8,854 nucleotides of DNA from an uncultured bacterium (lineage in GTDB: Bacteria > Cyanobacteriota > Vampirovibrionia > Gastranaerophilales > Gastranaerophilaceae), in assembly GCA_900553845.1 (NCBI GenBank), contig USEW01000075.1, positions 1-8,854 of the forward strand. Direction: 5' to 3'. The position numbers were made by a program, and so were the translations under genes. A model generated the notes under the pieces. That model was not told the DNA's origin, did not search any database, and was given only the letters and a program-made list of their open reading frames with translations. Below, in pieces: positions 1 through 7,198 of this stretch (position 1 is its first letter; each line of letters starts with the position of its first letter).

Positions 1-2
1 AA

Positions 3-626
3 CTTGTACGCGGCGGACTTAAAGCGTTATTTGCCAATTTTGAAGAACTGGAAGTTATTGCTGAAGCCCGAAATGGTAAAGAAACAATCGAAAAACAAAA
101 AATTTATAAACCAAATATAATAATTGTTGATTTAATGTTAAGCGACATGAATCCTGCAATATTCATTAAAAAAGTATTTGAAGTAAACGAAGATCAGAAA
201 ATAATTGCCCTTGTACAGGATTCAGAGCTCAACATAATCAATGATATATTAACACTTGGTGTTAAAGGCTGTGCTATAAAAGATATCTCAACTGATTGTT
301 TAATTATGCTTATAAAATCTGTTCACGAAGGAGCTATGTGGCTTTCGAAAGAAATAGTTGATATTATAAGAACAAATAACAATGGTATTATCCCGAAAAA
401 AATCCAGACAAGAGCACAATTTAAGGCAAAACATTCAAATTTAACAGAAAGAGAATATGAAGTACTCAAGCTTGTAGTTGATGGAAAATCAAATAATGAA
501 ATAGCCAATATATTGACAATAAGTGAACATACAGCAAAAGCACATGTATGCAATATCATACAGAAACTTGTTGTAGATGATAGAACACAGGCTGCGGTAA
601 AGGCTATAAAGGAAGGATTGGTATAA
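3..626 (+). CDS. NarL/FixJ-type response regulator, 5' end missing (truncated by window edge)
   Basis: This is a DNA-binding response regulator that would normally be phosphorylated by a sensor kinase. The frame is open from base 3 and gives 207 residues starting LVRGGLKALF, which matches the receiver just after the acidic DDH-type motif, so only about 10-15 residues are missing. An internal ATG at 135 is not the true start, because receiver sequence continues in frame before it. The likely phosphoacceptor is Asp43 of the fragment (IIIVDLML), and the conserved Lys is Lys93 (AIKD). A LuxR-type helix-turn-helix fills residues 147-207 (LTEREYEVLKL, then NNEIANILTISEHTAKAHV, then DRTQAAVKAIKEGLV). 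Two usual receiver residues differ: the switch Thr/Ser appears to be Val71 (ALVQD), and the Pro after the phospho-Asp is Ser. The family is clear; the target genes and partner kinase cannot be seen. It converges on the large gene that follows, with 10 bases between the stop codons. Confidence 0.9.
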   Translation, partial: LVRGGLKALFANFEELEVIAEARNGKETIEKQKIYKPNIIIVDLMLSDMNPAIFIKKVFEVNEDQKIIALVQDSELNIINDILTLGVKGCAIKDISTDCLIMLIKSVHEGAMWLSKEIVDIIRTNNNGIIPKKIQTRAQFKAKHSNLTEREYEVLKLVVDGKSNNEIANILTISEHTAKAHVCNIIQKLVVDDRTQAAVKAIKEGLV

Positions 627-636
627 TATTTTCTAC

Positions 637-3600
637 CTAACCCGTACCAGTAGAGTAACCAGATTCGATGGAGGCTTTGAGGATTTTGTTTTGGTTTTCG
701 ATGTCTTGTTCGATGGCTTTGAGTTCATTTTCGATTTTTGTGATTTGCGCATCGTACTGTTCTTCTTTGAGTTCGATTTCACGCATTTCGCGTTGGTATT
801 CAGCTTCGGCGATGGCATCGGCTTGTTCATCAGTGGTTTCGAATATACCTACTTCTTCAAGATCTTTTCTTACTAATTTAGTTTCATCTTCAAGCGAGGC
901 GCCTTGAATGAACCATTCTCCATTTTTAAGTTTAGCATCGATGACAGAATCGAAATTATCAACGAAACAGATTTTGCTTTCGTCGATTTCGTTAATTTGT
1001 TCACGTTGTTGGATAATAAGGTAGTTGGTTGTATCTTTAAACTTGCATTCGTTAGTTTCTTCAAGTTCTTTGTATTTTTCATACTGAGCTTTATATGCAA
1101 TATCTACGCAATTTCCTTCAATAGTATATGTTAAAAAGCCATCATTTTCCTCTGTTGTAACACTGACTCCTTGATCTTCATAAAATTTTCGAATTTCTTC
1201 AAAATAAGTATAGTCCTCTGTCTTTTCTCCATGAGTTGCAACAAGTGTCACTGTTCCGTCTTCATTTTCACGAAGAACATCCCAATCACTATCCTTAATG
1301 TCTGCATCCCAACCGTCAATTTCTTCACCTGTTGTAACAGTTTCTGTTGTTTCTTTATATAACCGAATCTTACCATTATTAGCATCACTGCGTCCTGAGT
1401 CAACTATCGTTTCTGCTGCTTTAAACAATGCTGTTAGAACATTTTCTGAATTCTTACTTTGTGGTGGTGAGCTATGTCTAACATCTCTGGCTTCTGAAGC
1501 ATACGCACCTAAATTATTATTACGCTTAGAAGAGAATGTCACACTTGCGTTGTTCTTGTCTGTAGTGTCAGCATCTGTTCTAATACCTGTTGCAATAACT
1601 CCATAATCTGCAGATGTCACCACACTCATTCCATCTAGATTTGTCATAGCCTCAAAATTCCATCCGGTTAAATAAAATTCTCCCCCATTAGCACTTTTAA
1701 TTGGTGGATTTTCTGAACCGAATAAATTATCGTAAGTATCTATAAGATTCTGCGCACTTCTCTTATCGTTATACACCAAACTTGCATATCGTTCTCTATG
1801 TGACCCCTCAGATAGCATATTAGCATATCTATCATATGCATTGGCATTAGCATCATATTTATCATATTTTGTCTGTGCCTGAGCAAGTGAATTACCTTTA
1901 ACACTCACAAGAGTATATGAGTTACCTGTAACATTTTGAGCCAATATAGCAGATTTATAAACATCTTTTGAATCAGTAAGAACATTAGCATTTTCCATAT
2001 AAATGCCATGCAAAGTAGCACTTTCTAAAGTACCAAACATGCTAGCTTCCTCTGTTCCATGCATTTTAAGATTATTTATAGCGAACCCACCGCCACCAAT
2101 CGAACCAGAGAATTTATCAATTTGAATAAAGTTTGTAAATGTTTCCTTGAACTTGTCATTTGTCGTATCACTAAAATATTTGTCCCAAATTTTTCCAAGT
2201 ACATCACCTTTGATAGTTGATTTACTTATAGTACCCTCTATTGATGATGATAATAAATCTTTTGCATTTGTTGCTGTTTCTGTGAGTTTTGCTATAATTG
2301 TATCCCAGTTATTCAAATCAGCTTTAGACACTTTAGAGTTGTCGGATAGTGTTATTTCATTTTTATCACTACATTGAACATCGCTTAATGTTCCATTTTC
2401 ATAGGTGGAAAATTTTTGTTCCATAGCTAGTATTTTTTGAGCATCTCTAGCCAGTTTAACTAATTCTTGTTGACTCTTGGAAAGATTGTCATCATCAAGA
2501 TTATATTTTGCAAGCCTATTTATTACGTTATCAGCATTCAAACTGCCTTTATTAACACCACCACTAGTATAACAATCGATAATAGAACCATCAGAATCTG
2601 TCCACCCATTAGTGTCAAAACCATAAGCCTTGGCAAGATTTAAAAAAGTTGAAGAAATATTTTGAGTTAAATCTTTTCTAATTTCAATATTTGCATTATC
2701 TCGTTTAGTGTCAATATCACCCAATTTTTTTATATTATCTAAAGCAGTGTTGTATGCTTTAAACTCGTCCTCACCCAAACAAGATGACATTTCTTTTTCT
2801 ATAAACTCTTTAAGTCCACCATTTCCATCGGTTTGCAACAAATCATCCAAATCAATGTCATTAAGAAGCATGATGTTGGCATTTGAAGAAATATCATCAT
2901 TGTCATCAACTGTAGAGTGTTTTAATAAAGCAGTAATAAACTGTTCAGCATTTGATACGTAATCTATCTCATCGTTACCAGAATTGTTACTATTAATATG
3001 ACTGGCTATTGCAGCATTAGACTTACCCCAAGTAACCACCTCCTGAAATTCTCTATTTTGGTATGATGTATATTTTTTAATAACACCTTTTTTGTCATTG
3101 CCACCCATAAGTGTATTGTTTAATCTACCTACATTAGTTGAGGTATTAATATTTTTACCAAATTCAGAAGCAAACGTAGCATTTAACTGTTTAGTAATAG
3201 TTTCTGTAGAACGACACTCACTATTAGAAAGAATGGTATAATTAGAATTACTACTATTGGAACTACTATTATAATTATCAAAGTTATTATTATTGGATAA
3301 CACCAAACCATAAGCACTGTTGCTGTTAAAGAATGATGATAATTTGCTAATCTGTTCACTAGAGGATACTTGTAAATATGTAGTCAGTGAATCATAAGAT
3401 TGTTCAATACCATTAATACTATAAACATTTTGTTCTTTTGTTTTATATTTTTGAAGAGTTTTTTGTTCAAATTCACCAGTGTTATCGTACATAGGTATTG
3501 TATCTGTTAGATTTATATTAGATTTTTGAAGCTTATCAACTGATGTAAATTCACCCAAGTATGAATTTACGGCAGGGTGATTTGCTCCTAATTTTTGAGC

Positions 3601-3894
3601 AATAGCTTCATTATTACCTTTGTAATAAGATGGTATAACAGTTTTTCCACTTGCATTCACAATAGAAAGACCAGCATTCGAGATTGAAGTAAAGCTTAAT
3701 TCCGCCTGATTATTATCTGCTGTTGTTATTGTGAACATGTTGTTATTCTTTCTGGCACTATATTTAGCAGCAGCATCACTTGCTTGCATAGCACATATAA
3801 GCTTGCCTTGATTCAAGCATGTTGATTGATACTGCAAATCAGACTTTCTTGCAGTCAATAATAACAATCTAGCTTGTGAAGCTGCCATTCCCAT
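637..3894 (-). CDS. large MGMAASQAR-family protein with split beta-helix-like domain and C-terminal coiled coil; function unknown
   Basis: I do not recognise a function for this 1085-residue protein. The N-terminus (residues 1-50, MGMAASQARL, helical, Gln/Ala-rich) matches an opening I remember from many uncharacterised Gastranaerophilales proteins. No classical signal peptide is visible. Residues 188-222 are a Ser/Asn-rich linker. Residues 312-350 (SNAEQF, then ANIMLLNDIDL) and 595-670 (FSGSIGGGGFAINNLKM, ASMFGTLESATLHGIYMENANV, YTLVSVKG) look like two parts of a GLUG-like beta-helix, separated by about 240 mostly helical residues. Residues 991-999 (NGEWFIQGA) precede a charged coiled coil at 1022-1080. 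ATG is chosen because GGAG lies 13 bases upstream (3908-3911). The last 150 or so codons favour ATC for Ile (12 of 16), unlike the A/T-ending middle, which suggests a mosaic gene. It follows the pump operon on the same strand after 183 bases and may have its own promoter. A surface or exported role is inference. Confidence 0.85.
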   Translation of the reverse strand: MGMAASQARLLLLTARKSDLQYQSTCLNQGKLICAMQASDAAAKYSARKNNNMFTITTADNNQAELSFTSISNAGLSIVNASGKTVIPSYYKGNNEAIAQKLGANHPAVNSYLGEFTSVDKLQKSNINLTDTIPMYDNTGEFEQKTLQKYKTKEQNVYSINGIEQSYDSLTTYLQVSSSEQISKLSSFFNSNSAYGLVLSNNNNFDNYNSSSNSSNSNYTILSNSECRSTETITKQLNATFASEFGKNINTSTNVGRLNNTLMGGNDKKGVIKKYTSYQNREFQEVVTWGKSNAAIASHINSNNSGNDEIDYVSNAEQFITALLKHSTVDDNDDISSNANIMLLNDIDLDDLLQTDGNGGLKEFIEKEMSSCLGEDEFKAYNTALDNIKKLGDIDTKRDNANIEIRKDLTQNISSTFLNLAKAYGFDTNGWTDSDGSIIDCYTSGGVNKGSLNADNVINRLAKYNLDDDNLSKSQQELVKLARDAQKILAMEQKFSTYENGTLSDVQCSDKNEITLSDNSKVSKADLNNWDTIIAKLTETATNAKDLLSSSIEGTISKSTIKGDVLGKIWDKYFSDTTNDKFKETFTNFIQIDKFSGSIGGGGFAINNLKMHGTEEASMFGTLESATLHGIYMENANVLTDSKDVYKSAILAQNVTGNSYTLVSVKGNSLAQAQTKYDKYDANANAYDRYANMLSEGSHRERYASLVYNDKRSAQNLIDTYDNLFGSENPPIKSANGGEFYLTGWNFEAMTNLDGMSVVTSADYGVIATGIRTDADTTDKNNASVTFSSKRNNNLGAYASEARDVRHSSPPQSKNSENVLTALFKAAETIVDSGRSDANNGKIRLYKETTETVTTGEEIDGWDADIKDSDWDVLRENEDGTVTLVATHGEKTEDYTYFEEIRKFYEDQGVSVTTEENDGFLTYTIEGNCVDIAYKAQYEKYKELEETNECKFKDTTNYLIIQQREQINEIDESKICFVDNFDSVIDAKLKNGEWFIQGASLEDETKLVRKDLEEVGIFETTDEQADAIAEAEYQREMREIELKEEQYDAQITKIENELKAIEQDIENQNKILKASIESGYSTGTG

Positions 3895-3916
3895 TTTCTG
3901 ACTTTTTCTCCATACG

Positions 3917-3946
3917 ATATTACATATTGTCTATCGGCTATTTGAA
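3917..3946 (-). promoter_or_regulatory. possible promoter of the 1085-residue gene
   Basis: On the minus strand a TTCAAA box (3941-3946) and a TAATAT box (3917-3922) are separated by 18 bases. Transcription would begin close to the GGAG ribosome site at 3908-3911, giving a short leader. In DNA this AT-rich such matches arise easily by chance, and another A/T box (TATAAA) lies further upstream, so this is a weak call. It is included because the 183-base gap makes a separate promoter likely. Confidence 0.25.
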
Positions 3947-3986
3947 CAGATAACTTTATATTTTTTACTCGTTTTTAATAAAATTG

Positions 3987-4072
3987 TTACAAAAATTAAT
4001 ATTTTATAATAGTTTTTACAAAAATTAATAAAGAAATATTAACAAAAATTTTATAAAATTAACAAAAATTTA
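3987..4072. repeat. four direct copies of an A/T-rich 14-15 base element
   Basis: Read on the plus strand, TTACAAAAATTAATA occurs twice exactly (3987-4001 and 4016-4030). Two close variants follow, TTAACAAAAATTTTA (4039-4053) and TTAACAAAAATTTA (4059-4072). All four share TTA(A)CAAAAATT in the same orientation, with offsets of 29, 24 and 20 bases between their A-tracts. They fill the gap between the permease stop codon and the start region of the 1085-residue gene. The array could be an operator, an UP-like element or intrinsically bent DNA. No GC-rich terminator hairpin is visible in this gap, although an AT-only palindrome AATTTTATAAAATT sits between copies three and four. Confidence 0.7.
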
Positions 4073-4077
4073 CACTT

Positions 4078-5304
4078 TTATTCATATCTTAAAGCTTCAA
4101 TAGGATTTAACAATGATGCACGCCAAGCTGGATAAAAACCAAATGTTATTCCAATAAATGCTGAAAAACCAATCGATATTATTATAGAAAACCCGGTTAT
4201 AAAAATATTTGTGCCTGTCAAAATCTGGATTAAAAGTGAACCAAAAACGCCAATTATAACTCCAATTAATCCGCCAAACAAAGACAACAGTAATGATTCA
4301 ATTAGAAATTGAAGCCTAATGTCAAAAGTAGTTGCTCCAATAGCCATACGAATGCCTATTTCTTTTGTCCGTTCGGTTACTGAAACAAGCATTATATTCA
4401 TTATTCCTATTCCACCAACCATTAACGATACTGATGCTATTGCACCCAATAATATCGACATAGTGCGTGCTGATGATTTTATTGTTTCTTGCATTTGTGC
4501 TAAATTTCTCACTTCAAAATCATCAAGACCATTTGCACCAATTCGATGACGTCGCCTTAATATTTCAATTATCTGTAGCTCAACATCATTTAAAATATTA
4601 TCATTAGCCGCTTTTACAATTATCATATTAACAGTTCCGGGTAACGCAGCCCCAAAAACTTTCTTTTGTGCTGTGAGAATCGGGATAAAAACAACATCAT
4701 CTTCATCTTGTCCCATTCCATTTTGACCTTTGGGTTTCAATAAACCAATAATTTTAAAAGGAACATTGCCAATTCTAATTGTCTTATTCACAGGATTTAC
4801 ATCACCCAAAAGCTCACTCGCTACGGTATCACCGATAATTGCAACTTTTGAACTATTTTTTAATTCTTCATTGTAAAAATTCCTGCCGTATAGAATTTCC
4901 CAATCACGCAAATATATATATTCTTGATTTGTACCTGTTACACTTGTTGACCAGTTTTGATTTCCATATGTCAATTGTTGAGTTTCTTTTGATGTAGGTG
5001 ATACCCCAAATAATCCTGTGCACTCTTTTTTAATTGCCTCTGCATCTTTTAAAGTTAAGGTAGGTTTTGTGCCACGACCCATTCTCACACCACCAGATGT
5101 AGCTGCGGCACTATGTATCATTAACAAATTGCTGCCCATTGATTCCATGTCTTTTGCTATCTTTTGACTTGCACCTTCACCAACAGCCAGCATTATTATT
5201 ACCGAACTTACACCTATTATCACTCCCAAACTTGTTAATATTGAGCGCATTTTATTTATTTTTAAAGATACTAACGCCATTTTTAATGTTGATTTTATAT
5301 CCAT
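4078..5304 (-). CDS. macB: MacB-type ABC transporter permease (MacB_PCD and FtsX domains)
   Basis: This is the inner-membrane subunit of a tripartite efflux or export pump; in the MacB family it uses ATP hydrolysis in the cytoplasm to move substrate from the periplasm out through a TolC channel. The 408 residues show the family layout: a cytoplasmic N-terminal helix, membrane segment 1 at about 21-42 (SILTSLGVIIGVSSVIIMLA), a large periplasmic domain at about 43-280, and three membrane segments near 282-306, 332-362 and 372-394. FtsX-family signatures are VSVTERTKEIGIRMAIGA (308-324) and the C-terminal YPAWRASLLNPIEALRYE. The ATPase domain found in E. coli MacB is absent and encoded by the gene just upstream. 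Only 2 bases separate the two; the AAAAGG ribosome site (5315-5320) lies inside the ATPase gene, so translation is probably coupled. The substrate (drug, lipoprotein, peptide or other) cannot be read from the sequence. Confidence 0.93.
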   Translation of the reverse strand: MDIKSTLKMALVSLKINKMRSILTSLGVIIGVSSVIIMLAVGEGASQKIAKDMESMGSNLLMIHSAAATSGGVRMGRGTKPTLTLKDAEAIKKECTGLFGVSPTSKETQQLTYGNQNWSTSVTGTNQEYIYLRDWEILYGRNFYNEELKNSSKVAIIGDTVASELLGDVNPVNKTIRIGNVPFKIIGLLKPKGQNGMGQDEDDVVFIPILTAQKKVFGAALPGTVNMIIVKAANDNILNDVELQIIEILRRRHRIGANGLDDFEVRNLAQMQETIKSSARTMSILLGAIASVSLMVGGIGIMNIMLVSVTERTKEIGIRMAIGATTFDIRLQFLIESLLLSLFGGLIGVIIGVFGSLLIQILTGTNIFITGFSIIISIGFSAFIGITFGFYPAWRASLLNPIEALRYE

Positions 5305-5306
5305 TT

Positions 5307-6011
5307 TTAAATTACCTTTTCTTTAACAACGTCAGAAATTATGTTGCCATCTTTAAAAGTAACAACTCTTTTGCAAAATTCGGCAATATCGGGCTCATGA
5401 GTCACCAAAACAATTGTTTTATTCATTTTTTCATTTAACGAAACAAAAAATTCCATAACTTCAATACTTGTTTTAGTATCTAAATTGCCTGTTGGTTCAT
5501 CTGCTAAAATCAATGGCGGATCATTTACTATTGCACGTGCTATTGCCACACGCTGCTGCTGTCCGCCTGAAATTTGATTTGGTAAGTGATTTTCCCGACC
5601 GCTTAAACCAACTATTTTTAAGGCTTCTTTAGCCTTTTTTATCCGTGTTTCTTCATCAATTCCCAGATATATCATTGGCAAGCATACGTTATCAATAGCT
5701 GATGTGCGTGATATTAAGTTAAAACCTTGAAAAACAAATCCCATCTTTTGACTTCGTATTTTTGCAAGTTCATTTTGATCTTTATTTAAAACATCAATTG
5801 AATCCAAATAATAACTACCATTATTGGGTTTATCAAGACAGCCTAACATATTCATAAAAGTTGATTTTCCGCTTCCTGATGCACCCATTATAGCTACAAA
5901 TTCACCTTCATAAACTGTTAATGAAACATCATTTAAAGCATTAAATTTCTCATCACCACTTTGATATGTTTTTATTGCATTCTTTACTTCAATAATCTTC
6001 TTTTTTTCCAA
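5307..6011 (-). CDS. MacB/LolD-type ABC transporter ATP-binding protein
   Basis: This is the cytoplasmic ATPase that drives the neighbouring permease. All nucleotide-binding motifs are intact in the 234 residues: Walker A GASGSGKST (43-51), Q-loop Gln95 (FVFQGFN), signature ISGGQQQR (147-154, with Ile in place of the usual Leu), Walker B LILADEP with catalytic Glu172, D-loop around Asp178, and switch His205 (VTHEPD). The length fits stand-alone LolD/MacB-type ATPases. The start codon is TTG at 6009-6011: it lies 11 bases after GAGG (6023-6026), gives the expected N-terminus before the first beta strand (MEKKKIIEVKN), and the next Met in the protein is residue 42, inside the fold. The gene begins 2 bases after the adaptor's stop codon and ends 2 bases before the permease, so the three are one translational unit. 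LolD, FtsE and MacB ATPases look alike; the MacA and TolC neighbours decide for a MacAB-type pump. Confidence 0.93.
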   Translation of the reverse strand: MEKKKIIEVKNAIKTYQSGDEKFNALNDVSLTVYEGEFVAIMGASGSGKSTFMNMLGCLDKPNNGSYYLDSIDVLNKDQNELAKIRSQKMGFVFQGFNLISRTSAIDNVCLPMIYLGIDEETRIKKAKEALKIVGLSGRENHLPNQISGGQQQRVAIARAIVNDPPLILADEPTGNLDTKTSIEVMEFFVSLNEKMNKTIVLVTHEPDIAEFCKRVVTFKDGNIISDVVKEKVI

Positions 6012-6013
6012 AA

Positions 6014-7180
6014 TTAAAACATCCTCATTGGCATTTTACGTTTTTGCCCTGCTTCTTTTTTTGATTTTTCATCCATTATTCCAATAATTATATTATCGCC
6101 AGATTTTAATTTATTAGTTACAATTTGTGTTTTTTCATCATCACTTATTCCAAGTTCAACCTCAACACGTTTTGGTGTTTTATTGTCAAGAATCCAAACT
6201 CCAGGATTTTCATATTTTATTATTTCATTTTTTTTATTAATATTTACTTTTAAAGCACTATTTGCAACACAATATACATCCTCAACTTTTTTTGTGATAA
6301 TTTTTACATTCGCTGTCATGCCAGGTTTGAGTTTTAAATCTTCATTTTCAACTTCAACAATTACGCTATATGTAACAACATTTGAAACAGTTGTTGGCGA
6401 AATTCTAACTTGAGTAACTTTACCAACAAATTCACTATCCGGATAGCCGTCAAGTGTATATATTACACTTTGACCATTTTCAACTTTACCAATGTCAGCT
6501 TCAGAAACGTTTACTTCAATTTGCATTTTTTTCAAATCTTGAGCTATCGTAAATAATTCAGGAGCCTGAAAACTTGCGGCAACCGGTTGACCCACATCAA
6601 TTTCACGAGATATTATCATACCATCAACAGGTGCTGTTATTTTCGTATAACCTAAATTCGTTAAAGCTGTTTTATATTGAGCTTGTGCTTGAACTATTTG
6701 AGCTTTTGCAGCTTCTATTTGTGCCATATCTGCTTGGTAAGTGCTTTTTGCCTGATCTAAATCATTTTTAGATATAAAATTTCTTTTATAAAGATTTTGA
6801 TACCGATTATATGTTTTACGGCTATATTCTGCACTTGCCTGAAGTTTAACGAGGTTAGCTTTTGCATTTATAATTGCGGCTTGTTGTTGTTTTACAGTTG
6901 CTTCAAAAATGGCAGGATCTATTTGTGCCAGAATTTGTCCTTTTTTGACTACGCTATTAAAGTCAACATAAATTTCTTTTATTAAACCTGAAACAGTTGA
7001 ACCAACACTTACAATATTAACAGGATTTATAGTGCCTGAAGCTTCAACAGTTTGGCTAATTGTACATTTTTGTAAATTATCAGTTTTATAAAAAATCTTT
7101 TTATCTTTTGATAAAAAAGATATCAAAAGAAATATAATTAATATTAAAATGAATATCGATATTATAATTTTCTTAAGCAT
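6014..7180 (-). CDS. macA: MacA/HlyD-family periplasmic adaptor (membrane fusion protein)
   Basis: The adaptor bridges the inner-membrane permease and the outer-membrane channel. The 388 residues show an N-terminal membrane anchor (about 5-23) with no lipobox Cys, a first half-lipoyl segment (about 58-90, STVSGLIKEIYVDFNSVVKK), an alpha-helical coiled-coil hairpin (about 91-177), the second half-lipoyl segment (178-205, ITAPVDGMIISREIDVGQPV), then beta-barrel and membrane-proximal domains. The hairpin tip has the RxxxLxxxxxxS pattern (Arg126, Leu130, Ser137), which in AcrA/MacA-family adaptors contacts TolC. The Lys/Met-rich tail (KRKMPMRMF) is unremarkable. The ATG start gives a clean membrane anchor and has AAGG 14 bases upstream (7195-7198). 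The gene begins 18 bases after the channel gene's stop and ends 2 bases before the ATPase, consistent with one transcript. Confidence 0.93.
   Translation of the reverse strand: MLKKIIISIFILILIIFLLISFLSKDKKIFYKTDNLQKCTISQTVEASGTINPVNIVSVGSTVSGLIKEIYVDFNSVVKKGQILAQIDPAIFEATVKQQQAAIINAKANLVKLQASAEYSRKTYNRYQNLYKRNFISKNDLDQAKSTYQADMAQIEAAKAQIVQAQAQYKTALTNLGYTKITAPVDGMIISREIDVGQPVAASFQAPELFTIAQDLKKMQIEVNVSEADIGKVENGQSVIYTLDGYPDSEFVGKVTQVRISPTTVSNVVTYSVIVEVENEDLKLKPGMTANVKIITKKVEDVYCVANSALKVNINKKNEIIKYENPGVWILDNKTPKRVEVELGISDDEKTQIVTNKLKSGDNIIIGIMDEKSKKEAGQKRKMPMRMF
6023..6026 (-). promoter_or_regulatory. ribosome binding site GAGG for the TTG-initiated ATPase
   Basis: GAGG on the minus strand lies inside the last codons of the adaptor gene, 11 bases before a TTG. 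It supports TTG at 6009-6011 as the ATPase start in the absence of a usable ATG nearby. Confidence 0.6.
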
Positions 7181-7198
7181 GATTTATTAATTTTCCTT

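Noticed and set aside
323..559. 78-codon minus-strand frame inside the response regulator
   Set aside because: It is antisense to well-conserved LuxR helix-turn-helix coding sequence, and its hydrophobic product has no recognisable family.
135..626. ATG at 135 as the true start of the response regulator
   Set aside because: The same frame is open to base 3 and encodes the preceding receiver helix and strand, including the phosphoacceptor Asp, so starting at 135 would cut the domain.
633..830. 65-codon Lys/Ser-rich frame on the minus strand at the 3' end of the large gene
   Set aside because: It is a shadow of the coiled-coil coding region in another frame; its Lys/Ser bias follows from the Glu/Lys/Ile-rich codons of the real gene.
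668..1606. Several plus-strand frames of 60-100 codons opposite the large gene
   Set aside because: They are antisense to a continuous 1085-codon frame, have no ribosome sites that I can see, and their Phe/Ser/Ile-rich products are typical of the reverse complement of acidic coding DNA.
4047..4062. Terminator after the permease gene (palindrome AATTTTATAAAATT)
   Set aside because: The stem is entirely A/T, short and without a proper T-run, so it would be too unstable to count as an intrinsic terminator.
3987..4072. CRISPR array
   Set aside because: The repeated unit is only 14-15 bases, pure A/T apart from one C, spacers are of unequal length (20-29 base offsets), and no cas genes are present.
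5139..5438. 99-codon plus-strand frame across the ATPase-permease junction
   Set aside because: It is antisense to two clear ABC transporter genes; low-complexity Leu/Phe-rich product.
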